The notes beneath the pieces were generated by a model. That model ran no database searches, was not told the origin of the DNA, and saw only the letters and a list, made by a program, of their open reading frames with translations. Positions 24,473-37,764 of a stretch of 64,000 nucleotides of DNA are shown piece after piece. Origin of the DNA: Quercus robur (lineage: Eukaryota; Streptophyta; Magnoliopsida; Fagales; Fagaceae). The stretch lies in contig NC_065545.1 in assembly GCF_932294415.1 (NCBI RefSeq), positions 17,364,857-17,428,856 on the forward strand. The letters run 5' to 3'. Within the stretch, counting starts at the first letter, position 1. Every line of letters starts with the position of its first letter. The position numbers were made by a program, and so were the translations under genes.

Positions 24473-25631
24473 ATTAATTCATAAATTTTTTTTAAGTAAA
24501 AGTTAATAAAATCTCATACATAAAAATGCAGTCCGAAATTTCGTAAGAATGAACAGATATTAGATAAAATGGTCAAAATTAGGTTGATGTGTCCAGAATT
24601 TGCATTGAAACAAAATTAAGGGATGTGATTTGTTATACTGGTTTATGTATAGGAACAGAAAATTCATGCAATTCCAATCAAAACATAACGACTTTCAAAA
24701 CTTTAATATTAAATTTTTTTTAAAAAAAAGAAGAAGAAGAAAAGCTCGAACTCTTAATTATATTTTACACTTCCACATTAATTTTAATGTGGATTGTCAT
24801 CAAGGCATCCAAGTCAACATAGTTTTCTGAATAAAACGGTGAATTTGGAAGTGAGATATATATTTTCTAATAATTTTGGACTTAAAATAGATATCCTCAA
24901 TCCAAATTTGTCTTTTCTTATTCTTAAATAAATGGACTGAAATAAACTGAAATGCTACGTTGATATAACTTAACATGTGCGTAATAACAATAAATGTTAG
25001 GCTTTACATTTAGATATTATATAGATAGATTACATTTGATCTAAAAAATCAAAACAGACTATGAAGTTGATTTAGGAAAATATGAGCTTTCAAAAGTGGC
25101 AAAAGAGTAGATGAGTTGAAATAAGTCAAAACTTTTATTTTGTTATTATTATTATTATAACATCGATTGTTGGAGTGAAAATCCATCACTCCCCCCAGTA
25201 CAATTCTAGGCATGGCTACAAAGCAGTGCCAGATCCCCTGACCCCTGCTCATGAACACCCTGCATAACAGAAACGAAAATAAATTCCAACTCCTACAGTA
25301 CAATTCCAAATACAGCCAAACCGAAACGATCCAAAAAAATTGAATGAAAGTCAAAATCTCTGAGAAAGGCCAACTTATTAAAAGAGCTGTTTTTCCTTTG
25401 AGACTTTAATTTGCTCTTCAAAATTAAAAGTCTATTTTGGTTATTCATATAAACAATGGTTTGTATACAGAGGCAGTGAAGTTCTACAACATTTGCTTGG
25501 CCTGTACAACTTGAAACAACAAGCTCTTCCTATATGAAAAACGGTGTAAAGTTGACATCCTATGATATAATCATCTGAATAAGTAAGATCTGTATTGCTA
25601 GTTGCTACGCAGCTGCTCAAAAGCTTTTTAA
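24473..25631. other. Intergenic and 3' flank of the ABC1 kinase gene
   Basis: AT-rich DNA with a short ATT repeat near 25,141-25,156. The end nearest 25,631 is the 3' UTR of the ABC1 kinase gene. No other gene is recognised. Confidence 0.5.
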
Positions 25632-28600
25632 TTATCTATCAGCCAAGATTGACTCACTCCAGGAAAGCATGAGATCCCGGACAACAGTTGGAAAATCTGC
25701 AAGTCCCAGCATAAAAGTTTGAGTAGAAAATCAAAACATAAGATTTGAGTTGCATTATGTCACAGAGCTACTCAATTAAGTTGTCATTTTATGTTCAAAA
25801 GGTCAAAATGAGGTTTACCTTGTGCTACTTCCAAGGCTACTGATGGTACGTCTACATCGTTTTCAAGCAGCCTATAGACATCCACGAGCTATAGAAGACA
25901 CGATAATTTAGCATTCTTGTAAACCAAGTATTATGGCCATTAAAAAAAAAAAAAAACAATTTTCAGATCTACAGACCTCCTGGATGTGAAGCTTTGAATC
26001 TTCAGTCAATGCAAGAAGAAGCTGTCTGCGGATTCCTTCATCAATAAGGAAAAGGCGAGCTCCATCTTTGATGGTATCTGTGAGATCTAGTTTTCTTTGA
26101 ACTCGCCAGTCTCTTGAACCTTGCCTGTTTAAAGAAGCTCTATGTAAACAAAGGTTCTTAAAACTCCCAAGCGGAATAAAAGACAAAAGAAGCAAGTGGC
26201 TAAGAAAAGATACAGACATTTCCTTTACTTGCAATGCAGGGTTGCTGCTCATCTTGGTGACATTTTCCTTAGCAAGAACAATAAGGTTTTCGAGCCGTTT
26301 CCACTGGAAAATACCATCTTTAAATAGAACCTAATACAAAAAAGCAGATCACTATTAAAGGTTGTAACTGGAGAAAAATTTCTATGTTGGTGCAACATGG
26401 CCAGCGGAGATATTGGAAAACATACAGGAGCACTACCAAAGAAACCGTATATAGTCACTAATCTGTAGCTTGATAAAAAGAGAGGGAAAAAGAAGACAAA
26501 TAGTTGCTTAAAAATTAGAAGCTTCTCTAACTTAAATATATTAAAATATACACATCAAAATTCAAGGAAATTAGTTCTGAGACAAAAGAAGTGAATATTC
26601 TAAGAAAAATGAAGTTTCCAAGAAGAATGACTTTGAGCTGACCTGTATGAGGCGTTCACGTAGAGCAGGATTTGGGTCTGTTAGAAGGCGCTTTGCCACA
26701 TATGGATAGGCAACCTATTCAATTAGTTAACATCAATAATTACATGAAAATAGAGAGCATGATAGTGTATAAATTAAATAAAAGGCATGATAAAATTTGG
26801 ATAGTTATCATAAGATATACAGAACTGCTTCCATCATTGCTACTAGCCAAATTTTTTTAAGCATATGTTTTGGGACTAAGGCTTGGTTGTTGTTATGTTA
26901 ATGAATAAATATCTTTACAATTTTAGCAAACTGAACTGATAACGTTTATAAGAAAACAAACTACTGTAGTCCCTCATTGTGAGATCAGGGCCATCAACAA
27001 GGCACTGGGGTGGATTGTATCAGACTTTTTAAAGTGTAATTTATTGATAGAAATTATAGTGCAGTTTATGTTTCTTGATAGAAACAAAAACTGCACTATA
27101 ATTTATAGATTAAATTCGATAGATACATCTAATTAAAATTTACATATCCGAAGGTTAGGACAAGTGGGATGACAGAAACAAAATACTTAAGTTTGATGTA
27201 CATCATAATTTCAAATTATGACAGATCCACAAATTTAAAAGAAGATAGGATACCCAAACATGAATAAGGGAAACAAGAAGCTTCATCTTTACCTCCAGAA
27301 ACTTGAAGTCTGGCTTTAGAGTAAAACAGATTCCCTCTTGTGTCAATAAAGAACGGATAACAAGAGAAAACCTCTCTGGGATTCGGATGGGATAATTGTA
27401 AACCAATTGATTAAATTTACCTGCAGCAGATAGAACACATGCTTACAAGTAGTATAGGATAAAAGTAACTACAAAATGAAAAAGTTTCATGTAATACACT
27501 TATTCTTGTAATAGATCAAATAGTGATAATATAGCAAAGCACTGAAACAAACAGCATGACCTTCAAATTGTTCAACAATTTTAAATAAGCATATGAAACA
27601 TTTATATACTGGGATAAAACTTGATATTCAAACATCATTTGTCGTACTAAATCATATCCAAAGCAGGGTGATTTATCTGAAGAAGTCACTATCACGAATA
27701 TTTGATTCATAAAGAGTTCTATCATGTGCATTGGGGTGTGAAGATTACGAGTCCCCAACCAAAAATGCATTCTTTGAAAAGTACAATAGAGCGAGATGTC
27801 TAATAAATTTACAATTAAGAGTCTCACACTCCCTATGTTCTTTCGTTTTTAAGCATGGTAATTAAAGACATAAACTTAAAAATCAAACAAACAAAGAAAA
27901 GAACACTTCAGAAAGTACAACAAAGGTGCAGATTATATATAGTCAGAGAGCATAAAATGGAATATACCAAATGTAGGACTTTAAACTAACAATAGCATCC
28001 CCTGCCCAAAAAAAAAAAAAAACCAGAGAGATAAATTACCCGTAACACTTCGAAAATTAAAATCAGAGACTCCTTTTCCAGCAGAGTTCTGCCAAATTGC
28101 TTCTAAAGCTGGAATTATAGGAGAGACATCAGTTCCGGGAGCCAGGAAGCCAAGCCTGGTGAAATCATTTGCCATCTCCACATAGTCCTCATTTACAGCA
28201 TGGACAACAGCATCAATCAAGATCTGTTTGTTTTGCTGAAGGATTGAAAGGAAATCAATATGTTGTTCCAACAGAAAGCAACTCAATGCAAAATGAGATT
28301 GACTAAAGAATAGTAAAAACATAGCAGAATCATTATCTATAAGGATAGTTCCAACAAATCCTTGAAGTCTACCAATTTTGGCAGGTGGACCATGCAGTGC
28401 TTTTGTGAGCATGGTAAGTTTACACACGCACCAAGTGGGTTTTTGAACCCACAGCTTTACCCTTCACCCTTTTTATGGGAGGAGGAGGTAGCATTTATGG
28501 TGAATCATTATAAAAAAAATACATCATAAATTATCTAAGAATTTCAAAAACTTTCAGATGAGCCATTATTTAATCTAGGGAATTTTCTTCTATGCTTTCA

Positions 28601-31582
28601 ATTATATTCAACTTCTAATATTTAAATACTTAATTTCCCATATAAAATCCCAAGTCCATTGCCCTTTATTGCCGCTGGGTCATTCATATTCATAGGGTGC
28701 GATGAGCTTGTATTGTTATTAAATGCAGCCACAAATACTACTAAAAAAAGAGGTAAAAAATGTACAGTTCAACTTAATATCTCTGCAAAAACACAAATTA
28801 CCTGACTAAGCACAGCAACATTTCCGAAGTCCACATATGCAATACGTCCATCACGCATAGCAAAAATATTTCCAGGGTGTGGATCTCCATGAAATAACCC
28901 AAATTCTAATAATTGCCGCAAAGCAGCACTAACTCCAACTGTCAAAAACCCATTTACATCAATGCCACCTTCCTTAATAGCCTGAGTTATATGGAGGAAA
29001 GATTATTACTATACGAAGTGATATCAATTGGTTTGTAAATTTTATAAATATATGAAAGCAGCAGCTTCTATCTTAATAATCAAACCTGTGGATCAGTGCA
29101 CCGGATGCCATCAATCCATTCCATAACCAGAACACGTGACCCACAAAGCTTCTTGTAAACCCGAGGAATTTTGACAGTGGGGTCATTTTTGAAGTTCTCA
29201 AGAAAATCCTCAATATTGCGGGCTTCCTGAATTAGAGAAAAGAAACATCATGCTACATCTCATTAAATATAAAAGTAAAATAAATTACTGAAATGCAAGT
29301 GCATTGGTAGCTCAATTATCATACAGGTTTCATAAACGTTATTCAGCCAACATGCTTTATATTAGTGCCTTTTTTTACATCATTATTAATTACACCCATA
29401 ATCTTTATTTCAAGGTACTAAAAAACTTTTAATGCCAAACAGGAAAGTTCTGAAAGGTACCAAGGTGTAATCAAGCTCCTCCAAAAGCTTCTCGCCAAAT
29501 TCATCAACTATCAGCTCAGCATTACACCCCAGTTTCTGTAGACTGATGCCATTCAAAAGTGAAGCAAGATTGCGAAATAGAAAAAGATCCCGATAAATTA
29601 TAGGCTCTATCTGAGGCCTTTGAACCTGTAATTATATGAGTAGAATTGTAATTAGTTAGACAGACTGTGTTTTTGAAGTCCAAGTTAAACAAAATCCCTA
29701 TAAAACTAGATAAGCTTACATGTAATTAAGCACATTCAAAACCAAAACCCGATTACTTTAATGAAAACAATTTCCCCCCCTTTGACGCTTCCACCTTATA
29801 CTATATAAGTGGCACCATAATCAAGCACTAATGAAAAGCATTTGCACTAATCTGAGGAAACATGGCAACAAGAGACCTGATGACTTCACCAAGCATGAAT
29901 CACACCGGCAAACGATAGCATTAAATATACAGGTCACATTTGTTATCTCTATAAAACTAAAAATTCCCAACCCATGAATGTCCAAAAAAAAAAAGGATAA
30001 CAAAATAAGGGTAAATTTCATACAACCTTAATAGCAACTTCCTCCCCAGAGTCACGTAAAGTAGCTCGGTAAACTTGACCCAAACTTGCAGCTGCTATTG
30101 TCCGTGATGAAATTTTACTGAAAACAGCTTCAAGTGGTTGGCCCAATTCCTCTTCTATGATGTTGAAAGCAACCTAGGCCATTTTCAAGTCATCCACAAA
30201 ATATTACTTCAGCCACAATGCAACCAAAAATAATAATAATAAGGTCCATCACAAATAGAAGTGTTTAGTAGTTAGTATGACAAAATGAGCTTTTACCTGA
30301 TTGGGGAAAGGAGGAACATCATCTTGAAGAATGCAAAGTTCATTCATATAATCTTCTCTGATGATATCAGGTCTGTTTGCAAGAACCTGCCAATGGCCCA
30401 ATACACAAACAACATTCAATCAACAGGGAAACACAAAACCATAGCCCATGTACTGCTAACAAACACTTGCTATTAAAGAGATAACAAAAACAAAAACCCA
30501 AAAGTGAATAAAGAGTAAAGTCTATAGCATACGAGTAAAAACGCAACAAACCTGGCCGGCTTTGACAAAAGAAGGTCCCAAATCACAGAGGAGATTCCTA
30601 AGCTGCCGAGCACGAAAGGGAACAACCTCTTCATCTCTTCCAACCAAGAAATCATACACCAAGGCAGACCAGTACAATCCCAAACTCCACACTATCTCCA
30701 CACCACGCGAAATTAGCGAGAAAATAGCCCCTCTGGATTCCAATACTTTATTCCTCACCTAATTATCAACAACAATAATGTAAACTCAGCCACAAGGTAA
30801 ACACAAATACATGACAAACTGAAAGAAAAATTTTCTTTTTAAATCATTTTCAATTTCATCTTAACAATCCAATTGTTCACAAAAACAAAACCAAAATTGT
30901 ACTATTCAAAATGCAATACCTTAACTTTCTCCCAATTATCAATAGGGCCTGTAAACGAGCCGAGTATTAAACTTAAAAATTACCCATTCTATTATATTTG
31001 AACACAAGCCAAGCTCAAGTACATCATCAAACTATATAAACATATTTGTATTCGAGCACACATATAAAACATATAATATTATATCTACTTAACTCATGCT
31101 TCACACTCACGAGCTTGTTCACGAACACATTATTATATTTGATCTCGACTTGTTTTAACAGTCCATCTAAATAAACCAACATAAACAAGTCTTTTCCCGA
31201 TCCAAGCTCGTTGGGTTCATAAACAGCTCGATTCATTTACAATCCTAATTAAGCACACAGCAATTACATAACAAAAATATGTATTAAAAAAAAAAAATCA
31301 TACTGTTTCGGGAGAGTACTTGCGAAATGGCACACAAACGCCGCGCTCGATATCGAGTTGCTCCAAGGCACTGCTGGATTTGGCTGATTGCAAAGCGGCT
31401 AAGCTCCTCCTCGGTACGGTGCCGTTTACGGAACCATCGGCTGCGGAATTTGAGAGTCGCACTTGCAAGTGTTTCGATTTCTTCTTGCTAAGTAGAGTTT
31501 GTGATGGCACGTAGACATAGTAGTTGGTGCGATTAGTAGAGAAAGGGACTGTGTTAACATAATTTGTGTGTATTAAGTTCAT
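25632..31582 (-). CDS. ABC1K3: Plastid ABC1 atypical kinase, ABC1K3 type
   Basis: A UbiB/ADCK-family atypical kinase. The Arabidopsis ABC1K3 counterpart acts in plastoglobules in prenyl-lipid (tocopherol, plastoquinone) metabolism with ABC1K1. Exons: 31304-31582, 30552-30758, 30297-30386, 30027-30173, 29461-29625, 29086-29226, 28802-28981, 28040-28235, 27293-27420, 26643-26714, about 26229-26330, about 26130-25977, 25819-25888, 25632-25696. The first about 60 residues are Ser/Thr/Asn/Lys-rich, like a transit peptide. The ABC1 hallmarks are intact: KAGQ 159-162, the Ala-rich loop AAAS 219-222, VAIK lysine 241, HGDPHPGN 374-381 and DFG 394-396. The C-terminus ends MLSWSESILADR. Phases agree everywhere except the junction between exons 11 and 12, which I could not settle (see findings). 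Length is near 700 aa, as in the family. Confidence 0.92.
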
Positions 31583-31978
31583 GGGTCTAGAACTCTAGAG
31601 AGAAAAAAAAAAAAAAAAAAACTAAACTTTGGCGCTGAAGAGTGAAGAGAGAGCAAACGGGTTCGAAGATTGGTTTTTAGTCAAAATTTAAGGTATATTA
31701 TTCGTTTTTTTTTTTTTTTTTGGGTGAGAAAAGTGAATGGAAGATTGGGAACTACATAAAGTTTTGGGTTGGATTGGGAATATTCATATGGTCTTTTTAA
31801 GATCAATTTGAGACAAATACGCAGAGTGTGTACGTAGTTGATGTTTTTTATGAAAGTAATTGATGTTTGAAAGTAGTAGTTCAGGTCTTCAGTGTCAGCC
31901 AACCAAATAATGCGTGGCCTTGGATACTACAGCCCGAACTTGTATAAAATATTAGAATATATGAATTCTTCTCCAAAA

Positions 31979-32009
<31 letters not shown>

Positions 32010-32328
32010 TGAATATGATAAGAAATTACATTATTGGTCCTCAAATTATTTATACTAATAATAATAATGATTAGGCAAAACCACAATAAGTATAAAAGAA
32101 AATATGAGCAGGTTTTATTTACTTTTTCTTTCTTACATTTTTAGTGTTCTTTAGCCAAATTATAAAAACTTCCATAATTTTTATGGAACTTTAACTTTTA
32201 GATTTATTTTCTTTGTATGTTTTTTAGGGTAAAAGTGATGTAGATAAATAACGGCTACATAATAGAACCAATATCAGGAACCAAAATCTGATGAGTAGGG
32301 AAGTAACATAAAATCGGATCTACCCTTA
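31583..32328. other. Promoter side of the ABC1 kinase gene and intergenic
   Basis: Contains the 5' UTR of the ABC1 kinase gene at about 31,583-31,670, an A run at 31,602-31,620, a T run near 31,707 and a (TA)n at about 31,987-32,010. No gene is seen. Confidence 0.5.
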
Positions 32329-33159
32329 GGGCATCCACGCTAGTGGATGCAAAATTTTTGTAAATTTGCACATCTAAAACCTACTTTTTTATTTTATATT
32401 TTCATTTTTACAAAATACCTTCATCAATTTGTCTATTATATACATTTATTCAAATAAAATATTCAATCCACATCTACCATCAACCCACCCAGCCACCATC
32501 ATCAACCCACAAATCTTCAGCTAATTCATTCCTATCAAACACATAAACAATCAACAAAAATTAAAAAAATTTAAAAAAAAAACACACACACACACACACA
32601 CAATTCTAACTTTCTAAGCAGCGAAACAAAAACCCAAATAGAAAAAAAGCAAAAGAAAGAAAGCAAAAGAAACCCAAGTAGAGAAGGTGTGGATGGGTCT
32701 CATGGAGCTACCCCAAGCGGCTTGCTTGGACTTCGACTTGGCAGATGGGTCTCATGGGTTATTGAGAGTTTTTGAGCGATCTGGAAGAGGATCTGAGTTT
32801 TTGAGCGATCTGGATGTAGGCGAAGGATGTTGGAACGGCGACATCATTTTGGCTCACCGGAATATTAGATTGAAGAACAGTGGCATCATTTAGTCAGTCA
32901 TGGACTCAAGTCACGGGTGCTGAGGAAGAAGAAGAGTGATCGGCGGCAATGGAGAGTGAGGTAAGAGTGAGGGCAACAGAGACAAGGAGAGAGAAAAAAT
33001 TATTAAAATATTAAATGCAAGTGCTACAGTAACCATGCATATATGTGCAAATATTCACACTTTGAGAAGCACTGATGTGTAGCATTTTTTAGGCAAAAAG
33101 TGTAAAATTTGTGTCTTTTTCTATTATACAAGACTTTGCATCCACTAATGTGGATGCTC
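32329..33159. mobile_element. PIF/Harbinger-like MITE, 831 bp
   Basis: The ends are GGGCATCCACGCTAGTGGATGC and, inverted, GAGCATCCACATTAGTGGATGC, each itself a small palindrome, flanked by TTA on both sides (32,326-32,328 and 33,160-33,162). Inside is a (CA)n at about 32,582-32,602 and a GC-richer core at about 32,680-32,960 with GTTTTTGAGCGATCTGGA present twice. There is no transposase. Size, target site and layout resemble the element at 17,175-18,002. Confidence 0.87.
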
Positions 33160-33217
33160 TTATGCGAATAATCTGCAATTTACATAAATAATAATAATCT
33201 ATAATCTATAATTTATA

Positions 33218-35571
33218 TCATGTACTATATAATAAAAGTTAGATTTAGAAGCCATGGTTGTGCCAAGTAGCTTCACCAAATTGCAGAATTTTTTTAAAAT
33301 TTTTAGATTTTTCAATAAATTCATTCACTTAAGTTTTTAGATAAAAACAAAAAGTTTACATTTATCCTACATCATCTATTTCATAATAATAAAGTAACAA
33401 ATTTAAAAGTATTATTTTTTCTTCTCAAAATTATTTCCTTTCGGAATAAATAGCAAAAAAATAGCTAATATTTATTAACTTTAACGTAAACTAAAAAAAA
33501 AAAAAAAAAATTCTAATAACAATCTAATAACATTAACTATTTTTTGGAATAAAGTAAAAAAAAAAAAAAAAACAACAACAACAACTAATATGTAATTAAC
33601 ATAAACTTCTAATTACGTAAACTCATTTTTCTTTTTGTTCATATCAAATTATCAAATTTTTCACAACTTAAAATTATCTAATATAAAAGTGGAGATATAT
33701 ATACGGTTTTGTATATTTTTCCCTTTTCCTACAGTACGGTTTCTTGATATATTATTTCCTTCTCATACTTACCTTACCTATGAAACTTGTATGTATGTAT
33801 TTGCCTTCTTCTTTTTGTTTTTTCATAAAATTCCCTCCTTTATTTTTTTTTTCATCAAATTGAATATGGATTTTGTGCAGGTTGCCTTTTTTTTAAGTTA
33901 TTTTTGTTAACTTTGATCAAATTCACATGCTTATTATGGTCTTCAGAATCAATTGTATATCTTCCATGAAAACTAACAGATTAATTTTAACAAAAATCTT
34001 ATTCACTTTTTGAAAGATCTATTTTCCAATATGTGTAGATCCCACAAGTAGCCTTGAGACCAAGATTTGTGCATCTAAAACCATGATAATGAACGTCACT
34101 CCACAAAGAATAGAGACAGATAAAATGGGTGATGTAAAAACAATGGATATTTAAGGTGTGGGGGGCGGTTAATCAATAATTATTAAAACCGAGCTAACTG
34201 GGCCTGTGGCCCATCCGAGGACGTAAAACTGTCCGAGGAGGCCCATATAAGGTTATAAGGGGAACCAAATGAAAAGAGGAGTAGATATCACATAAGATGG
34301 GCCCAGTATTCGTCCAAGAACAAAATCCTTCTCGGCAATATGTGTCCGATGACGACCTGAATGTTATATTGTTACAAACACACTTCAGAGCTACATTACC
34401 ACTAAAGGTGGGACATGAGACCAAGGGTAAGAAAGAAAAGATAAACAAATATCTTGAACAACTGCTGCCTCCGCATTAATTGCCTCTCAACCAACTCTCT
34501 GGCAGCATTAATGTGGAAGTGATGCTTGAACAGTGATAAAACAGCCTTACAGCTACTGGTTGAAGGTTCCAGGAAGTGTTGGATAGGACAGGAAGGGATC
34601 CCTTGAATCCAACCTACAGGTGTGTGGTGAAGATGACACCAAGATGGCAGTATATAACATGGAAGAATGCATTGAGAGAAGGGGATCGGAACTTCTAAAC
34701 AAGTAATGCCTAGAGGAAAATCTTGTGAAATAAAGAACTTAGTTTGTTTCAAGGAGAAATTGATCGTAATATTTGTGTTAATCCATCTAGAAACGTTAAG
34801 TTTAATCGTTTTTCTTTTGAAGTTAATCTAGTTCTCTTATATTCACGCTCTACAAATTTATTGTTTGGGCCTTTAGCGATCAAACTCAATACGAGTTTGG
34901 GATCGTTACAAATTGAGTCCTTACATAAGGGGATGTGAAATCTCCACGACTTCGCTGCCTCCCCCTTGCTGTCAAAGTTAATTCAATTTTCATGCATCTT
35001 TACTTTAACTCTAATTCCAGATTTTTTTTTTTAATGTTTAGAAATTAATATTATTTGTAATTATTGAATTCAGAGTTTCTTTGTGTCTATATATTTATGT
35101 GTGTGTTATTGTGAATTTTGCTTTCAAATTTTTTTTTTTAATTTTATAAATTTGGGTAGTTTTAATTTGTAAATTCGGGATGATTGCTTGGTATTAAAGT
35201 AAAAATATTAGGAAAATTTTAATCATAATTCATGCAATAGTAGGGTGTTAGATGTTGATATTAATTTTATGCTTATTTACATTAATTAACATAAACATCT
35301 TAGCATGTTTAGTGTTGATATTAATTTGACACTTTGAGATGCAAGCACTTCATTATAATTAAATATAAATGTTATTATGCCGTATGTTATAATTATTATT
35401 TGTTGTTCCTCACCCTACTTCACCTTAATTGTTATTTGAATAAGTAAAAGTTATGTCTTAGTCTGACTAGGTATAGCATTTCTCTTCAATCATTAATTAG
35501 TGTTTCTCAATAAAATTATTCATGTTATAAGTTTATGACCAAAACCGTGCAAAGCACGACCCGTTTGCTAC
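33218..35571 (+). mobile_element. Helitron A, interrupted by a solo LTR
   Basis: A non-autonomous Helitron. The 5' end TCATGTACTATATAATAAAA is preceded by A, followed by a GCCATGGTTGTGCCAAGTAG block that recurs at two other Helitron starts (35,743 and 38,038). The 3' end has the hairpin CGTGC-AAA-GCACG at 35,546-35,558, then GTTTGCTAC|T, close to the CTRR terminus. A solo LTR and its target duplication account for 774 of the 2,354 bp, so the original was about 1.58 kb. No Rep/helicase sequence is present. Confidence 0.7.
34157..34925. mobile_element. Solo LTR, family copy 2, inside Helitron A
   Basis: A 769-bp solo LTR fossil with a perfect 5-bp duplication TAAGG at 34,152-34,156 and 34,926-34,930. 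It starts TGTGGGGGGCGG and ends AGTCCTTACA. It carries the family marks: CCGAGGA/CCGAGGAGG near the start, two GCATTAAT motifs, GAACAGTGATAAAACAG, and CTACAAATTTATTG near the end. The clean duplication indicates it is younger than copy 1 and younger than the Helitron it interrupts. Confidence 0.85.
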
Positions 35572-35742
35572 TAAAAGCTTTTAGAAATTTAAAATTTGCC
35601 ATAATCTTTAAAATATTTTTACTATTTTATTTGTTATTAAATTTAATTATATTATCAAAATATATATATTTTTTAATTTATATATAATTCTTTTATTAAG
35701 CTGTGTATCGCACAAGCATAATTCTTTTATATATCAATCATA

Positions 35743-36250
35743 TCATATAATATATAATAAAAGTTGGGCTTAGACGCCGTGGTTGCACCAAGTGGTGGCA
35801 CAAAATTGCAAAAATTTTCTTAGATTTTTAGATTTTAAGAAAAAATATATATAAGTTTTCTTCAACTATAATTTCTAAGCGGATATAATTTTTCTTCAAC
35901 TATAATTTTTAAGTGGATAAAATTCTGAATTTGATTAATGTTGAATTACATTAGCTATATTTCTAAGTGGATAAAAACAAAATCATAACAATTAAAAGCC
36001 GTGCATTAGGTGGTTATGTTAGTTACTTCACGTGGTGCTAAAAAGACCCGGTAGTAGTTGGGTCATGTGGTGCAAAATTTTAAACCAAATCAAAACAAAA
36101 TTAAATATTTGCTAAATATTAAAAGACCCAGCTATTGGCATATCACGTGGTGGTTTAATATTTTGTCTAAGGTTGCAACGTAGTGTTTAGAATTTTAGTT
36201 TATAAAATTGTATTTAATTAATATCAGCTTTAGACTTTTGTTCCTATAAA
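35743..36250 (+). mobile_element. Helitron B, 5' end segment
   Basis: It begins TCATATAATATATAATAAAA after an A, with GACGCCGTGGTTGCACCAAGTGG directly after, closely matching the starts of Helitrons A and C. Its start is only 171 bp past the end of Helitron A. A second, weaker hairpin-like GTGTATCGCAC lies just before it at about 35,703-35,713. The 3' end was not found; downstream a (TA)n tract and a solo LTR intervene. The end coordinate given is only the recognisable part. Confidence 0.55.
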
Positions 36251-36901
36251 ATTCTTCAATGTGGAGTGTGTGTGTGTATGAGTGTATCAAATAATTCATT
36301 ATTAATACCCATCATATGGTTATTTTGCGCTATTCTTCTCTTCTTCTACCTACAACCTCTATTATTCTCTTCTTCTACCTACAGCTTTACAAGTATGTAT
36401 TTATTTACTCAACTTTTTTTTTCCCATCAAATCGAATATATTTTGTGTATTTGTTTAAGTTGATTTCCTTAAGTTTAATCCAATTTAGAGAATTGTTATG
36501 GATTGTCAATTGATTTTTTTTTTTATATAATGTTAGTTTGATTGTTTAGAAATTATATAAGAAATTGAGCTTTCATGTCTAATTAATTAAGAAATTAATT
36601 TTTTAGTCCAAACAAAATAAAACAACAAAATATATAGCCAATATTTTCTTTTTTCCTTTTCTAAGGTTTTCTTTTCTTCTTGGCAAATAGAGCTAATATT
36701 TAAGCTTTTCTAGCCTTTTCTTTTCCTTTTCGTGTTTTGTGGGTATAGATGTTGAATGTTTTTTAATTGCTTATATTTATATTTATGTTTTTTTTAATAT
36801 ACTTTTTTTTTTAAATCTCGAGAAGCAACTTAAAAAATAAAAAATAAAAAAGGGTCCTAATGTATGTAGGACTTGGCCGAATATTAAACCACCAACACCA
36901 A

Positions 36902-36902
<1 letters not shown>

Positions 36903-36955
<53 letters not shown>
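36903..36955. repeat. (TA)n microsatellite
   Basis: About 25 uninterrupted TA units. It is cut off sharply at 36,955 by a solo LTR, and TA-rich sequence continues on the far side at 37,724-37,752, so this was one longer tract before the insertion. Confidence 0.95.
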
Positions 36956-36958
<3 letters not shown>

Positions 36959-37723
36959 AGGGGCAAGGGCCCAGGATCGTATATTAGGCCTTGGGCTTTA
37001 TCTGAGGACACAAATGGGTTCGAGGATAAGCAAATAATTATGAGATATTCCCAGACCAGATCCCATTAGCACAGGGCAAATGAAGGATCGTCCGAGGAGT
37101 ACATCCTCCTCGGACTTAATGAATATGGTTCAAAATACATAACCCAGCAACTAAAGTGACCTACCAAGAAGGTTAAATGACAGGGATGTGCTTCATGGAC
37201 ATATGAGAAGGAAGAGAACCTAAAAATATCTAAGAGAAGACTGACACCACCGCATTAAATGCACAATAACTACTTTACTGGCCGCATTTATGTGGAGAAG
37301 ACTTCTGAACAATGTTACCTTGGCTACCGCAACTCACAAAGACAAGTACTCAAGTAGAGGTTTAGATAATCAATAAGTGGAGGGTGAAGATGACTCAAAA
37401 GAAGATATATAAGGTGGAAGACTCTTCATGGAAAAGGGATGGGAAAAATAGAGAGAGAACACTGTAGCAATCTAAACTGTTTTACTATCCAACTGTGATC
37501 AATATACAATAATTGTGGCCTCCTCGGACTAAAAGTCCACTGACATTAATATATCTCTTATTTGTGCTTGATTATCATTTAGTCCAATACTAGTCGTTGT
37601 TCAATTCATTAGGACCTAGTTCTTTAACCAATTTTCTACAAATTCATTGTATTTGGCTCATTGGACCAAGACTCCATACATTTTAAGCTTGGGCCCCAAA
37701 TTGCGACCCTACACACACACACA
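36956..37723. mobile_element. Solo LTR, family copy 3, inserted in a (TA)n tract
   Basis: A fossil LTR starting TGTAGGGGCAAGGG and ending GCGACCCTACA at 37,713, or in CA at 37,723 if the CA run belongs to it. The second reading gives TATAT on both sides, the expected 5-bp duplication, though the microsatellite makes this ambiguous. It shares CGTCCGAGGAG, CCGCATTAAATG, GAACAATG, GGCCTCCTCGGAC and CTACAAATTCATTG with copies 1 and 2. No coding region is attached. Confidence 0.8.
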
Positions 37724-37729
37724 TATATG

Positions 37730-37764
<35 letters not shown>

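Noticed and set aside
32687-32893. 68-codon frame MWMGLMELPQAACLDFDLAD
   Set aside because: Lies within a MITE core and contains an internal DNA repeat (GTTTTTGAGCGATCTGGA). There is no splice or family support.
36811-37069. Frames with (YI)n or (IY)n repeats
   Set aside because: Translation of the (TA)n microsatellite.
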